Assembly: GCF_030915525.1 (NCBI RefSeq)
Contig: NZ_CP133269.1
Coordinates: forward strand, 2,949,001 to 3,013,000
Direction: 5' to 3'
Length of the DNA: 64,000 nucleotides
From: Neobacillus sp. PS2-9
GTDB taxonomy: Bacteria > Bacillota > Bacilli > Bacillales > Cytobacillaceae
The notes beneath the pieces are model-generated. The model saw nothing but the letters and a program-made list of their open reading frames with translations, made no database searches and had not been told where the DNA came from. Positions 33,633-42,324 of this stretch are shown in pieces (the first letter of the stretch is position 1; the number at the start of each line of letters is the position of its first letter). Both the position numbers and the translations under genes were made by a program.

Positions 33633-35717
33633 ATGCAGTTTCCATTGATTTTAGCTGGTCCGATTGTTCGGCGAGTGGAACCGACCTGTGTCTATATTTG
33701 GATTGCAACAAGTAAAAAAGTTCAAATAGAATCAGATTTTTTTCAGATAGAAAAAGGGAGTGAGCCCCAATCCTTTCTTTATCATAAACTTGATACCAAT
33801 TGTCAGCCGATGAAAGTGAAAATCGGCAAACAACTTTTTGTCTACTTAATTAAGATTACTCCCCAAACTGAATCTTTTCCCACAGATACCTTAATTGGAT
33901 ATAATTTGCGATTTAACGATGATTCTAGACTTGATGATTTTGAGAGTCTTGAATTACTTAATCCTAATCATCCAAGCTCCCTTGTCTATGGGAAGCTCAA
34001 ATACCCAACTTTTCAAATTAAGAGTGGTCAGAATTCGAGCCATATTTTTTATGGATCATGCAGAAAGTTGCATGGCGATGGTGAAGATACTCTTGCTTAT
34101 GCCGATTCCATTATTGATAAACATCATGCTAATGTCCGGAACCGGCCTGACTCGCTATTTCTCATGGGAGACCAAATTTATGCGGATGATGTTGCCGACC
34201 CGCTCTTAAGAGTGATTTCCAAGATTAGTACTGAGTTAATAGGTCAAAGAGAGCCTCTTAATCACATTGAAAAGAGCTTGCAGCAAGAACCATTTTGTAC
34301 AGCCCTTGATCAGGTAACCGGCAGACAATTTATCATGGAGAGCTTTTGTCAATTCACCTCTTCACATGCACAAAACCATTTAATTGAATTTGGTGAGTTT
34401 GCTGCAATGTACTTATTGTCATGGAGCCCCGAGATTTGGGATATCGCACAAGCAAATCATTTTTTTGAAAGCTTCGACGAATTGGAGAAAAGGAAGCTAA
34501 TTCATTTCGTATCTACTAATGAGAAAGGCGATTCTAAAAATTATCGGTTCGAACTAAACCAACTTTTTAATCGATTCAATGAACAGCAGGAAGCACTAGT
34601 GTCTTTTCGAGCATCTCTTAACCGCGTAAGGAGACTGCTTGCGAACATCCCTACTTACATGATTTTTGATGACCATGACCTAACTGATGATTGGAACATT
34701 TCAGCAGAATGGAAAAAGAACGTCTGGGAAGTACCACTTGGCAGACATGTAATCGCAAACGGTCTTTCCGCTTATTGGGCTTTCCAGGGGTGGGGTAATG
34801 ACCCTGATAACTTTGATCAAAATTTCATCGAGTTGATGGAATCGTATTTTAAAACAATCAGGAAAGGAAGCTTTCATTCATCCACTCATGCAAAATGGGT
34901 AAACAGTCTTTGGCAGTTTCATTCGTGGCATTTTGTCGCACCTACCCATCCAAAAGCTGTATTTTTAGATACTCGTACACAACGGGAATATACTACAACT
35001 CCAAAACTAGTAAAATTGGGCCATATCATAAAGGAGACAACAGCCTGTCCCCAGCTCCTTAGTGATCAAGGATGGTCAATTATATCAAACAAACTGTTAT
35101 CTAGTAGTTGGAAGATGCACACTCCTTTATTAATTGTTTCCGCTACCCCAGTTTACGGGATGGGCCTGATTGAATCCTTTTTGCATGATTATGTCTATCC
35201 TTTCCAGGTAATTGGAGTAGAGGTGAGAACGTCCTTTGATTTTGAGGCTTGGAAGTATAACGGAGAAGGCTTTACCAAGCTTCTATACCAAGTGGCAGAA
35301 TGGGAACCATCTGAGTGTATCTTTTTATCAGGCGATGTACACTATGCTTCCGCGGTAAAAGCAACGGTTACTTTTCCAGGTGGAAAGTCCCTGCCCATTC
35401 ATCAATTTACCAGCAGCCCTTTTAAAAATATGAGCTTTTCTGGTGTATGGGGCGTGCTTATGAAAGGAGTGATCAGTTTCAATTCTATTAAAAGGAAAAA
35501 TAAAGATATTTTCCGGATTTGTGACACGTCTTATACCATCAGCCATGTTGACAAGGAAGATGATTACAAGCCCTTTTTATGGAAGGATCAATTACGTTAT
35601 CAGTTTTTAGAAAAGGGGTCGATTATTGAAACGAACAACAATCTTGGGCTCGTTTCTATTTCCTCTCATTCGATTACCAATGTCTTAATTAAAGAGTTAC
35701 CTGAAGAAAACAAATAA
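33633..35717 (+). CDS. PhoD-like metallophosphoesterase
   Basis: A protein of about 694 residues in the alkaline phosphatase D family. Metal and active-site segments appear in order: HIFYGSCRKLHGDG, SLFLMGDQIYADD, TYMIFDDHDLTDDWN and CIFLSGDVHYASAV. It has no signal peptide, unlike secreted PhoD, so it is likely cytoplasmic and the substrate is uncertain. The ATG at 33633 has GAGGTGG 6 nt upstream and replaces an in-frame GTG at 33624 that lies within that site. Confidence 0.87.
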   Translation: MQFPLILAGPIVRRVEPTCVYIWIATSKKVQIESDFFQIEKGSEPQSFLYHKLDTNCQPMKVKIGKQLFVYLIKITPQTESFPTDTLIGYNLRFNDDSRLDDFESLELLNPNHPSSLVYGKLKYPTFQIKSGQNSSHIFYGSCRKLHGDGEDTLAYADSIIDKHHANVRNRPDSLFLMGDQIYADDVADPLLRVISKISTELIGQREPLNHIEKSLQQEPFCTALDQVTGRQFIMESFCQFTSSHAQNHLIEFGEFAAMYLLSWSPEIWDIAQANHFFESFDELEKRKLIHFVSTNEKGDSKNYRFELNQLFNRFNEQQEALVSFRASLNRVRRLLANIPTYMIFDDHDLTDDWNISAEWKKNVWEVPLGRHVIANGLSAYWAFQGWGNDPDNFDQNFIELMESYFKTIRKGSFHSSTHAKWVNSLWQFHSWHFVAPTHPKAVFLDTRTQREYTTTPKLVKLGHIIKETTACPQLLSDQGWSIISNKLLSSSWKMHTPLLIVSATPVYGMGLIESFLHDYVYPFQVIGVEVRTSFDFEAWKYNGEGFTKLLYQVAEWEPSECIFLSGDVHYASAVKATVTFPGGKSLPIHQFTSSPFKNMSFSGVWGVLMKGVISFNSIKRKNKDIFRICDTSYTISHVDKEDDYKPFLWKDQLRYQFLEKGSIIETNNNLGLVSISSHSITNVLIKELPEENK

Positions 35718-35746
35718 AGTGAAGGTTCTTGTTACACCTTCACTTT

Positions 35747-36034
35747 TTATCTTCTAGGATTATCATTTGATCGTTTTGTTTTAATCAAGGTGGTCGCTGG
35801 CTGTTTTCTGATCCACTTAATGAATTTACTAATTTTTTCATCCTTCTTTAAATCTGGTATTGTATTTAATCGTAAGGCCAATTCTTTATTGGTGTATAGG
35901 GCGTGGACCTGTTTATGGCATGGAATGCAAAGGTTAGCTTTTGCTAATTTCCCACCGCCTTCTTCTCGGGGGATTAAATGATGCTCGGTAATCTCAACAC
36001 CTTCACGCTCACATAATTCACAATGCGCTAACAA
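35747..36034 (-). CDS. HNH endonuclease-domain protein
   Basis: A 95-residue protein with a compact HNH fold: CELC near the N terminus, TEHHLIP with the first His pair, ANLCIPCHKQVHAL with Asn, the second Cys pair and the last His. Small HNH proteins of this kind are common in Bacillus and of unknown role. The TTG at 36034 has AGGTGA 5 nt upstream. A basic tail (KTKRSNDNPRR) follows. Confidence 0.85.
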   Translation of the reverse strand: MLAHCELCEREGVEITEHHLIPREEGGGKLAKANLCIPCHKQVHALYTNKELALRLNTIPDLKKDEKISKFIKWIRKQPATTLIKTKRSNDNPRR

Positions 36035-36095
36035 CTTTTCACCTACTTTTTGTCATTCTAAGCTGACAGAAGTTCGGACAAGTTTCCGCTCAAGC

Positions 36096-37010
36096 CTATT
36101 TTCTGAAGGTCCTTTTCACAAACTCCCCGATTTCATAAATAGCTCTTTTTGCTTCAGGTAATACATCACCACTTATTTGCCATACATGCCACATCCCATC
36201 CCAAACCTTAAATGATACATTTACACCTGCAGCACGAGCTTGAGCAGCCAGCTTTTCTGCATCACTTTGGAGGATTTCATGATTACCTGCTTGAATAAAC
36301 AGAGGTGGAAATCCTGTGTATTCAGCAAACACTGGAGAGATGAGCGGATGATCAAGTGCTTCAGTTCCTGCATACATACTAGCAGCTTTCCTCACACCAC
36401 CGAGATTTAAGTAAGGATCCTTTTCTTTATTTTTCCTATAGCTTTCCCCACTGCTTGTTAAATCTACCCACGGGGAAAGACAAACAATTGCAGCTGGCAG
36501 TGGTTCATTTTGGTCTCTTAAGACCAATGTTGCGGCTATACTTAAGCCACCGCCAGCAGAGTCCCCAGCAAAAATAATATCCTTAGAATGATAGCCTTGA
36601 CGAATAAGCCATCGGTACACATTGATCGCATCTTCAATGGCGGCTGGAAATGGATGCTCTGGTGCTAGCCGATATTCAGGGAACAGAACCCTTACACCTG
36701 CCGCTCTCCCAATTCTTGCTGCTAGAGGACGATGAGTATTGGCTGAGCAGAAGGCATAACCGCCTCCATGTAAATAAAGAATGACCTTTCCATCCATTGC
36801 CCGGCCTGTAGAAATCCATTCTGCATATAAACCTTCAATTTCAAGTTTTTCAACTCTACAGCCTTCGGGAAGTTTTCCTAACCTCCTGGCAGCTGAATCT
36901 AGCATCTGCCGCTTCTCGTCCATCCCCTTATCAATTACTTCCTTTCGAAAGGCTCTTTTCACCGACCATTTAATTCCTTTTTCGATAAAATAACTTCGTA
37001 AACTTGGCAT
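36096..37010 (-). CDS. Alpha/beta hydrolase, hormone-sensitive-lipase family esterase
   Basis: A 304-residue esterase. The oxyanion-hole motif LYLHGGGYAFC is near residue 80 and the nucleophile elbow FAGDSAGGG near 155; the later Asp (LFIQAGNHEIL region) and His (WHVWQ) complete the triad. No signal peptide. The ATG at 37010 has AAAGGAGT 8 nt upstream. It is a single gene with divergent neighbours. Confidence 0.92.
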   Translation of the reverse strand: MPSLRSYFIEKGIKWSVKRAFRKEVIDKGMDEKRQMLDSAARRLGKLPEGCRVEKLEIEGLYAEWISTGRAMDGKVILYLHGGGYAFCSANTHRPLAARIGRAAGVRVLFPEYRLAPEHPFPAAIEDAINVYRWLIRQGYHSKDIIFAGDSAGGGLSIAATLVLRDQNEPLPAAIVCLSPWVDLTSSGESYRKNKEKDPYLNLGGVRKAASMYAGTEALDHPLISPVFAEYTGFPPLFIQAGNHEILQSDAEKLAAQARAAGVNVSFKVWDGMWHVWQISGDVLPEAKRAIYEIGEFVKRTFRK

Positions 37011-37200
37011 AGCGTTTACTCCTTTTTTCATAAAAAATGGCTAGTTTCATTATACTAGAAAAATCTTCCTCTTTAATAACAACAAAGAGTGGATTCCTCA
37101 GTTTTGCTTATATATTATAAATTTTGTAAAAATTCTGTAACATTTCGAGCAATTGCTGTAGTACAATTTGAATAAGAGGTACTATTTTTGGAGGTATATC

Positions 37201-38508
37201 ATGACACGTCTTACCGAACATTTAATAATCATTTCATTTGATTGTCTATCCGCATTAGATTTTCCAATCCTAAAAGACATGCCTCATTTTCAGACCATTT
37301 TAAACAATGGAGCTTATGTTGAAAATGTTAAAACAATCTATCCTTCTGTTACCTATCCTTGTCATGCGACTATCGTAACTGGAAATTATCCTAATCGGCA
37401 TGGAGTCATCAATAATACACTCTTACAGCCAGGTATGGTATCACCTGATTGGAATTGGTTCAGAAATTGTATCCGAGGGACTACTTTATATGATGAAGTG
37501 AAAAAGGCCAATATGACAACAGCTGCATTATTATGGCCCGTAACGGGCAAAGCAAATATTGACTATAATATGCCCGAAATCTTTGCAAACCGCCCATGGC
37601 ATAATCAAATTGTTGTGTCTCTCAGGAACGGGACTCCACGCTATCAATTGGAACTCAATCAGCGTTTCGGTCATATCCGTAAAGGGTTGAATCAGCCAGA
37701 ACTCGATGACTTTGTTTTAGAGTCAGCGGTTCACACAATTAAAACAAAGAAGCCAAATTTATTAATGGTCCATTTTACGGACCTAGATACTCAGCGCCAT
37801 TTTCATGGTTTTTCTTCAGAAGAAGCCATGGCTGCTTTAAAACGCCATAACCATCGTCTAGGGAGAATCATTGATGCGTTGAAGGAAAGTGGTATCTATG
37901 AAAATTCAACCATAGTTGCATTAGGTGACCATAGTGCCCTTGATGAAAATAAAGCCGTCAATTTAAATGTATTGTTCCGGAAGCAAAATTTACTCTCAAC
38001 CAATTCAAAAGATAAAATAATAAATTGGAAGGCTTATTGTAAAAGTTGTGATGGCTCTGCATATATTTACATAAAAGATGCACAAGATTCAGCTACTTTA
38101 AATGAAGTAAAGCAATTATTAGAAACATTAATCAAAGATCCTACCTCTGGAATTGAAGGGTTTTTAACAGGTGAACAAGCCGCTGAAAAAGGAGCAGATG
38201 GAACATGCGCCTTTATGCTTGAAGCAGCTCGTGGTTATTATTTTTTAGAAGATTTTGAGGGCGAGTACATCAAACCTATCACTAAAGAGGATGCAGCAGC
38301 TGATAAGAAGTATACATTAGCCTGTCACGGTTATTCTCCGGAAAAAGAAAATTACGGCACCATTTTAATGGCATCAGGGAAAGGAATTAGGCCCATCACC
38401 CTGCCTTCAATTCGGCTCATTGATGAAGGCCCAACATTTGCGAGACTTCTAGGTGTCAGCTTAGGAAATACAGATGGTAGGGTGATCGAAGAGCTATTAG
38501 CTTTATAA
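37201..38508 (+). CDS. Alkaline phosphatase superfamily protein (nucleotide pyrophosphatase/phosphodiesterase type)
   Basis: A 435-residue metal-dependent phosphodiesterase. IISFDCLSALD gives the first metal Asp, KTIYPSVTYPCHATIVTGNYPN the Thr nucleophile within the NPP signature, HFTDLDTQRHFHG the second metal site, ALGDHSALD the Asp-His pair, and CHGYSPEKENYG the last His. No signal peptide, so it acts inside the cell. The ATG at 37201 has GGAGGT upstream. It is followed 14 bp later by the MFS gene and probably shares its transcript. Confidence 0.9.
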   Translation: MTRLTEHLIIISFDCLSALDFPILKDMPHFQTILNNGAYVENVKTIYPSVTYPCHATIVTGNYPNRHGVINNTLLQPGMVSPDWNWFRNCIRGTTLYDEVKKANMTTAALLWPVTGKANIDYNMPEIFANRPWHNQIVVSLRNGTPRYQLELNQRFGHIRKGLNQPELDDFVLESAVHTIKTKKPNLLMVHFTDLDTQRHFHGFSSEEAMAALKRHNHRLGRIIDALKESGIYENSTIVALGDHSALDENKAVNLNVLFRKQNLLSTNSKDKIINWKAYCKSCDGSAYIYIKDAQDSATLNEVKQLLETLIKDPTSGIEGFLTGEQAAEKGADGTCAFMLEAARGYYFLEDFEGEYIKPITKEDAAADKKYTLACHGYSPEKENYGTILMASGKGIRPITLPSIRLIDEGPTFARLLGVSLGNTDGRVIEELLAL

Positions 38509-38522
38509 AAGGGGGAACATGA

Positions 38523-39797
38523 ATGAGTCGGATGTCAAAGCAAGAAAAGAGCTGGGTGTTTTATGACTGGGCAAACTCTGCCTACTCTATCCTGATTACC
38601 ACAGCCATATTTCCATTGTATTTTAAGGCAGCGGCTAAAGAGGCAGGACTTGCTGCTTCCACGTCTACAGCCTATTGGGGCTATGCAAATTCGTTTGCTA
38701 CTCTCCTTATATCGCTTTGTGCCCCTATTTTAGGAAGCATAGCCGATTTTAAGGGATTTAAGAAACGGTTCTTTACCTTTTTCTTTGCGCTAGGAATCGT
38801 GTTTACTTTGTTGTTAGCCGTTGTCCCGAGTAACCAATGGATCATTTTATTAATTTGTTATATGTTCACCGTTATCGGATTTGGTGGTACAAATATTTTC
38901 TATGATGCCTTTCTTGTGGACGTCACGACCGAGGAACGAATGAATAAGATTTCATCGCGGGGATATGCGATGGGTTATATTGGTAGCACGATTCCGTTTA
39001 TTATCGGAATTGCACTAATTCTTTTATCTCAAAAAGGCGTCCTTCCGCTTTCCGCTTCGGTAGCAAGCCAAGCGGCGTTTGCAATTACCGCATTATGGTG
39101 GGGATTGTTCACGATTCCTATGCTGAAAAATGTAAAGCAGGTTTATTATAAGGAAAGGGTCGCAAACCCTATTTCAAATGGTTTCAAGCAGCTCTTTGTC
39201 ACCTTTAAGAAAATTAAGCTTTACCGTCCTTTATTTCTATTCTTATTAGCCTATTTCTTTTATATTGATGGAGTTAATACCATTATTACTATGTCTACCG
39301 CCTACGGTTCTGATTTGGGCATTGATTCAACCAACCTATTAATTATTTTGTTTGCGACACAAGTAGTGGCTGCACCGTTTGCCGTTTTATATGGCAGACT
39401 TGCAGATAAGTTTAAAAGTAAAACGATGTTGCTCGTAGGAATATTTGTTTATATCGTCATTTGTACGTATGCATATTTCCTAAAGACGACTTTAGATTTT
39501 TGGATTCTAGCGATGCTTGTCGCCTCTTCCCAAGGTGGGATTCAGGCACTAAGCCGTTCTTATTTTGCAAAGCTAGTTCCAAAAGAAAGCTCCAACGAGT
39601 TCTTTGGGTTCTATAGTATTTTTTTTAAGTTTGCTGCGATATTAGGACCGTTTTTAGTCGGATTTACGGCCCAAATGACGGGCAATACGAATAGCGGCGT
39701 GTTCAGTTTGATTGTTTTGTTTATCATCGGTGGCATTATTCTATTGCGGGTACCTGAAGCAGAAGATGTTTCGAAGTCCCCTACAATATCTCAATAA
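38523..39797 (+). CDS. UMF1-family major facilitator transporter
   Basis: A 424-residue permease with about twelve membrane segments. The N terminus WVFYDWANSAYSILITTAIFP and the central IFYDAFLVDVTTEERMNKIS are typical of the UMF1/Atg22-like group of the major facilitator superfamily. Substrates of this group are poorly known; amino acids are suspected for Atg22. AAAGGGGGAA precedes the ATG. Co-transcription with the phosphodiesterase suggests a related role, such as movement of a degradation product. Confidence 0.88.
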   Translation: MSRMSKQEKSWVFYDWANSAYSILITTAIFPLYFKAAAKEAGLAASTSTAYWGYANSFATLLISLCAPILGSIADFKGFKKRFFTFFFALGIVFTLLLAVVPSNQWIILLICYMFTVIGFGGTNIFYDAFLVDVTTEERMNKISSRGYAMGYIGSTIPFIIGIALILLSQKGVLPLSASVASQAAFAITALWWGLFTIPMLKNVKQVYYKERVANPISNGFKQLFVTFKKIKLYRPLFLFLLAYFFYIDGVNTIITMSTAYGSDLGIDSTNLLIILFATQVVAAPFAVLYGRLADKFKSKTMLLVGIFVYIVICTYAYFLKTTLDFWILAMLVASSQGGIQALSRSYFAKLVPKESSNEFFGFYSIFFKFAAILGPFLVGFTAQMTGNTNSGVFSLIVLFIIGGIILLRVPEAEDVSKSPTISQ

Positions 39798-39804
39798 ATT
39801 TTGG

Positions 39805-39834
39805 ACCAGTTTCCGTTGGGGAACTGGTTTTTTA
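39805..39834 (+). terminator. Rho-independent terminator
   Basis: ACCAGTTTCC pairs with GGGAACTGGT around GTTG, and TTTTTT follows. It ends the phosphodiesterase/UMF1 transcript. Confidence 0.85.
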
Positions 39835-39881
39835 ATAGAGTATGATTGGAATATATAGGTAAAAAATCCAATGTTGTAAAA

Positions 39882-39980
39882 AAATGAGCCAATCTTCCCG
39901 AAAAATAAGCCAATCCCCACCCAAAATGAGCCAAACTCCCACCAAAATGAGCCAATACAATCGAAAAATGGGCCATTCAC
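39882..39980. repeat. 21-bp tandem array, five units
   Basis: The core AAAATGAGCCAAT recurs at exact 21-bp steps (the GAGCC element or its variant starts at 39886, 39907, 39928, 39949 and 39970). It fills the gap between the convergent UMF1 and TatD genes and ends at the TatD stop. Minus-strand frames through it code for heptad-like peptides only because 21 is a multiple of three. Confidence 0.85.
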
Positions 39981-39981
39981 C

Positions 39982-40752
39982 TTAAATCGAATAAAAATCT
40001 CTTGTGTTTTGCAGTAGGATGTCGGCAACTTCAGTTGGTTCACCTTTTTTTATAGAAGCGATTTTACTGATCGAATGTTGCATCATGATGGGATGAGTCA
40101 TTTGTCCAAGAAATGGGCCTTTAAAGCGCCAAGGGCCATCTGTTTCGACCATCAGTCTCTCTATTGGTACCTTAGCAACTATATCTTGAATCTCTTCTTT
40201 GTACACAACATCCGGAGTAACCGAAATATAATATCCATTTCCTATCATTCTTGTTATCGTTTTGCTATCCCCTTTAAACCAATGAAAATGTGCTTTTAAG
40301 ATTGAATGCTTTTCCAATAAATCACACACAACAGGTGCATCCTCATACACCGCATGGAGAACAACAGGTTTGTCATTTTTCTTGGCAAGTTGTATGAAAA
40401 CCTCTACTAGTTCAACATATTGGTCAAACTGACTAGCATTTATTTTATTATCAAGCCGCAAGTAATAAGGAAGTCCTACCTCACCAATAGCAATCATTTC
40501 CTCCTTACGGGCATCAATCCACGAAAGGAGGTCGCTTTTTTCCTCATCTGTAGGAAGAGGCTGTTCTGGGTGAAAACCAAACGCCGGTTTCACCTTTGGG
40601 AAGGTTTGTGATAATTTGAGATTCCTTTTACACGATGTCAGATGATTCGAAACGGTAACCATTGCGTGAATCGATTGAGATTCGTCTAGTAAACTAGTTA
40701 ATTCCTGATCACTATATTGATCTAAATGGATATGTGCATCTATCATCCTCAT
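39982..40752 (-). CDS. TatD-family hydrolase
   Basis: A 256-residue TIM-barrel metal-dependent hydrolase. IDAHIHLDQY gives the H-x-H pair, IAIGEVGLPYY the Glu ligand, VVLHAVYEDAP and LKAHFHWF the later His residues, and MVETDGPW the Asp. TatD relatives have DNase activity or act on other phosphoesters or amides. I chose the ATG at 40752 because AAGAGGGG lies 9 nt upstream; the frame is open to 40797. It is transcribed on its own. Confidence 0.87.
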   Translation of the reverse strand: MRMIDAHIHLDQYSDQELTSLLDESQSIHAMVTVSNHLTSCKRNLKLSQTFPKVKPAFGFHPEQPLPTDEEKSDLLSWIDARKEEMIAIGEVGLPYYLRLDNKINASQFDQYVELVEVFIQLAKKNDKPVVLHAVYEDAPVVCDLLEKHSILKAHFHWFKGDSKTITRMIGNGYYISVTPDVVYKEEIQDIVAKVPIERLMVETDGPWRFKGPFLGQMTHPIMMQHSISKIASIKKGEPTEVADILLQNTRDFYSI

Positions 40753-40795
40753 TATGTCCATCCCCTCTTTTGAAACTTCATTATTAAAATTATAC

Positions 40796-40831
40796 AAAAA
40801 AGCACTCAGGTTATCATACCCAAGTGCTTTA
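40796..40831 (-). terminator. Terminator after copZ
   Basis: On the minus strand AAAGCACT pairs with AGTGCTTT across a 15-base loop, and TTTTTTG follows. It closes the copper operon. Confidence 0.75.
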
Positions 40832-40838
40832 ACTCAAC

Positions 40839-41045
40839 CTATTTTACATCATAGCCTTGATCATCAATAGTTTCCTTAATTGTGCTAAGTGTGACAACGC
40901 TAGAATCAAATTCAACATCCACCTGACCCTTATCAAGGTTAACAGCAACTTTCTTCACACCCTGAAGGCCGCCAACACTTCCTTCTACTGCTTTCACACA
41001 ATGACCACAAGACATTCCGCTTACATTTAAAGTTACTTGTTCCAT
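40839..41045 (-). CDS. copZ: Copper chaperone CopZ
   Basis: A 68-residue heavy-metal-associated domain with the Cu(I)-binding motif GMSCGHC (Cys13, Cys16). CopZ carries Cu(I) in the cytoplasm and passes it to CopA and CsoR. It lies 12 bp downstream of csoR, as in many Bacillus relatives, and is the last gene before the terminator. Confidence 0.95.
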   Translation of the reverse strand: MEQVTLNVSGMSCGHCVKAVEGSVGGLQGVKKVAVNLDKGQVDVEFDSSVVTLSTIKETIDDQGYDVK

Positions 41046-41057
41046 TATAAATTCCTC

Positions 41058-41402
41058 CTATTTTTTCATTAATTTTTGAATAGTTACTAGAACTTCATCT
41101 AGGACTTCGAAATCGCCTTCTTGGATTCGCTCCACTACGCAGCTTTTCATGTGGCCTTCCAACAAGATTTTGGCCACACTATTTAAGGCAGATTGAGTTG
41201 CAGAGATTTGGTTAATAACATCATCACAATACGTATCTTTTTCAATTAACCCTTTAATCCCGCGAATCTGACCCTCAATTCGATTTAATCTAGTCACCAG
41301 GTTATTTTTCACCTTGTCCGAATGGTGGCTTTTTCGATGACTTCCTTCATGATCACAACATGACTCCTCAACCTTCGCGTCCACCTCATGTTCATTGGCC
41401 AT
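41058..41402 (-). CDS. csoR: Copper-sensing repressor CsoR
   Basis: A 114-residue all-helical repressor of the CsoR/RcnR family. The Cu(I) ligands are Cys59, His84 and Cys88 (TYCDD, EGHMKSC), the C-H-C set of copper-type members. The N-terminal 30 residues are an added Cys/His-rich stretch (EESCCDHEGSHRKSHH) that could also bind metal. A CsoR-type operator lies just upstream at 41435, so csoR and copZ are probably autoregulated. Confidence 0.95.
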   Translation of the reverse strand: MANEHEVDAKVEESCCDHEGSHRKSHHSDKVKNNLVTRLNRIEGQIRGIKGLIEKDTYCDDVINQISATQSALNSVAKILLEGHMKSCVVERIQEGDFEVLDEVLVTIQKLMKK

Positions 41403-41434
41403 TTATACGCCTCCCTTTTTTGATTCATTATATC

Positions 41435-41450
41435 ATACCCCCGTATGGTA
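41435..41450. promoter_or_regulatory. CsoR operator upstream of csoR-copZ
   Basis: ATACCCCCGTATGGTA has the GC-rich centre flanked by TA/AT ends typical of CsoR boxes. It lies about 35 bp before the csoR start and resembles the site ahead of copA at 44825. Confidence 0.7.
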
Positions 41451-41499
41451 ATGCGACGGGCGTAAGTTGACAACTTTTCAAACTTATTAACTTATTCCC

Positions 41500-42309
41500 T
41501 TATTTGATTTCGATGACGTATGAAAACACTCTTACCTTTCCATCTTGTTTAAATTCAGCCCAAATTTTGTACATCCCGGGTTGATCAAACTGTGTTTCAA
41601 AGACTGGCTCGTTTTCATTCAGAGGGTGAACGTGCAGGTATTGGTCCGCTGTTTCATTTAAGATTACAACATGCCCTGCTGCACCTAGATAAGGTTCTAA
41701 TGATGATTCATTCACTTTAAATGATAGTGTAACAGGTTTTTTTGCCTCAAAAGAACTTACTTCCATTTCCGATGTTTTTCCATCAATCGTTTTTACAAAA
41801 AATTGATCAGCATTAAGGTTTTTATGACTATGTGAGGATTGTTGTTTTCCTACTGTAAAAGCAACTGGAGTCACATGATAGTTTAGTTTTTCAGGCTTAA
41901 TATCGATAAAAGCCTTATAGTCTCCATCCTTTAATTCTTGTGTTAATTCAAACCTACCTTCCCCTACCTTTTCGGGATGTAAGTGCAAATATTGATTTAA
42001 ATGCTCATCAACTACAATCAAGTGGAGTAATTTCTCGTGGTTTACCTTTAGGTCATCCACTGGGTTGCCTTTTTCATCATTGAGGACGATGGTGATTTTT
42101 CCTTCATTATATACGAAAGTCGTTTTTACCTCACCCGCTTTGACTTCAGCCTCCTCATGTCCGTGACCATGCTCTTCCGCACTTGTAGATGCTTCATGAG
42201 TGTTCGTTTCACCATGATCAGCTTCTTTATTGAAATAAACGTCATAAACCGTGTAACCGCCAATGACAACCAGTAAATATACAATTGCAGATATTGCCCA
42301 CTTTTTCAT
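41500..42309 (-). CDS. Membrane-anchored His-rich protein of the copper operon
   Basis: A 269-residue protein with an N-terminal membrane anchor (AISAIVYLLVVIGGYTVYDVY) and an outer part. After a His/Glu-rich stretch (GETNTHEASTSAEEHGHGHEEAE) come two similar beta-type domains of about 100 residues, each with a metal-like motif: NQYLHLHPEK near 107 and DQYLHVHPLN near 225. This fits copper capture outside the membrane. It lies 15 bp after copA. The family has no settled name to my knowledge; the copper role is inferred from context and motifs. Confidence 0.78.
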   Translation of the reverse strand: MKKWAISAIVYLLVVIGGYTVYDVYFNKEADHGETNTHEASTSAEEHGHGHEEAEVKAGEVKTTFVYNEGKITIVLNDEKGNPVDDLKVNHEKLLHLIVVDEHLNQYLHLHPEKVGEGRFELTQELKDGDYKAFIDIKPEKLNYHVTPVAFTVGKQQSSHSHKNLNADQFFVKTIDGKTSEMEVSSFEAKKPVTLSFKVNESSLEPYLGAAGHVVILNETADQYLHVHPLNENEPVFETQFDQPGMYKIWAEFKQDGKVRVFSYVIEIK

Positions 42310-42324
42310 ATCGTCGCTCCTTTC

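Noticed and set aside
39741..40043. Minus-strand frames coding GSFWxxx and LAHFxxx heptads
   Set aside because: Product of the 21-bp array between the UMF1 and TatD genes; it overlaps the ends of both real genes.
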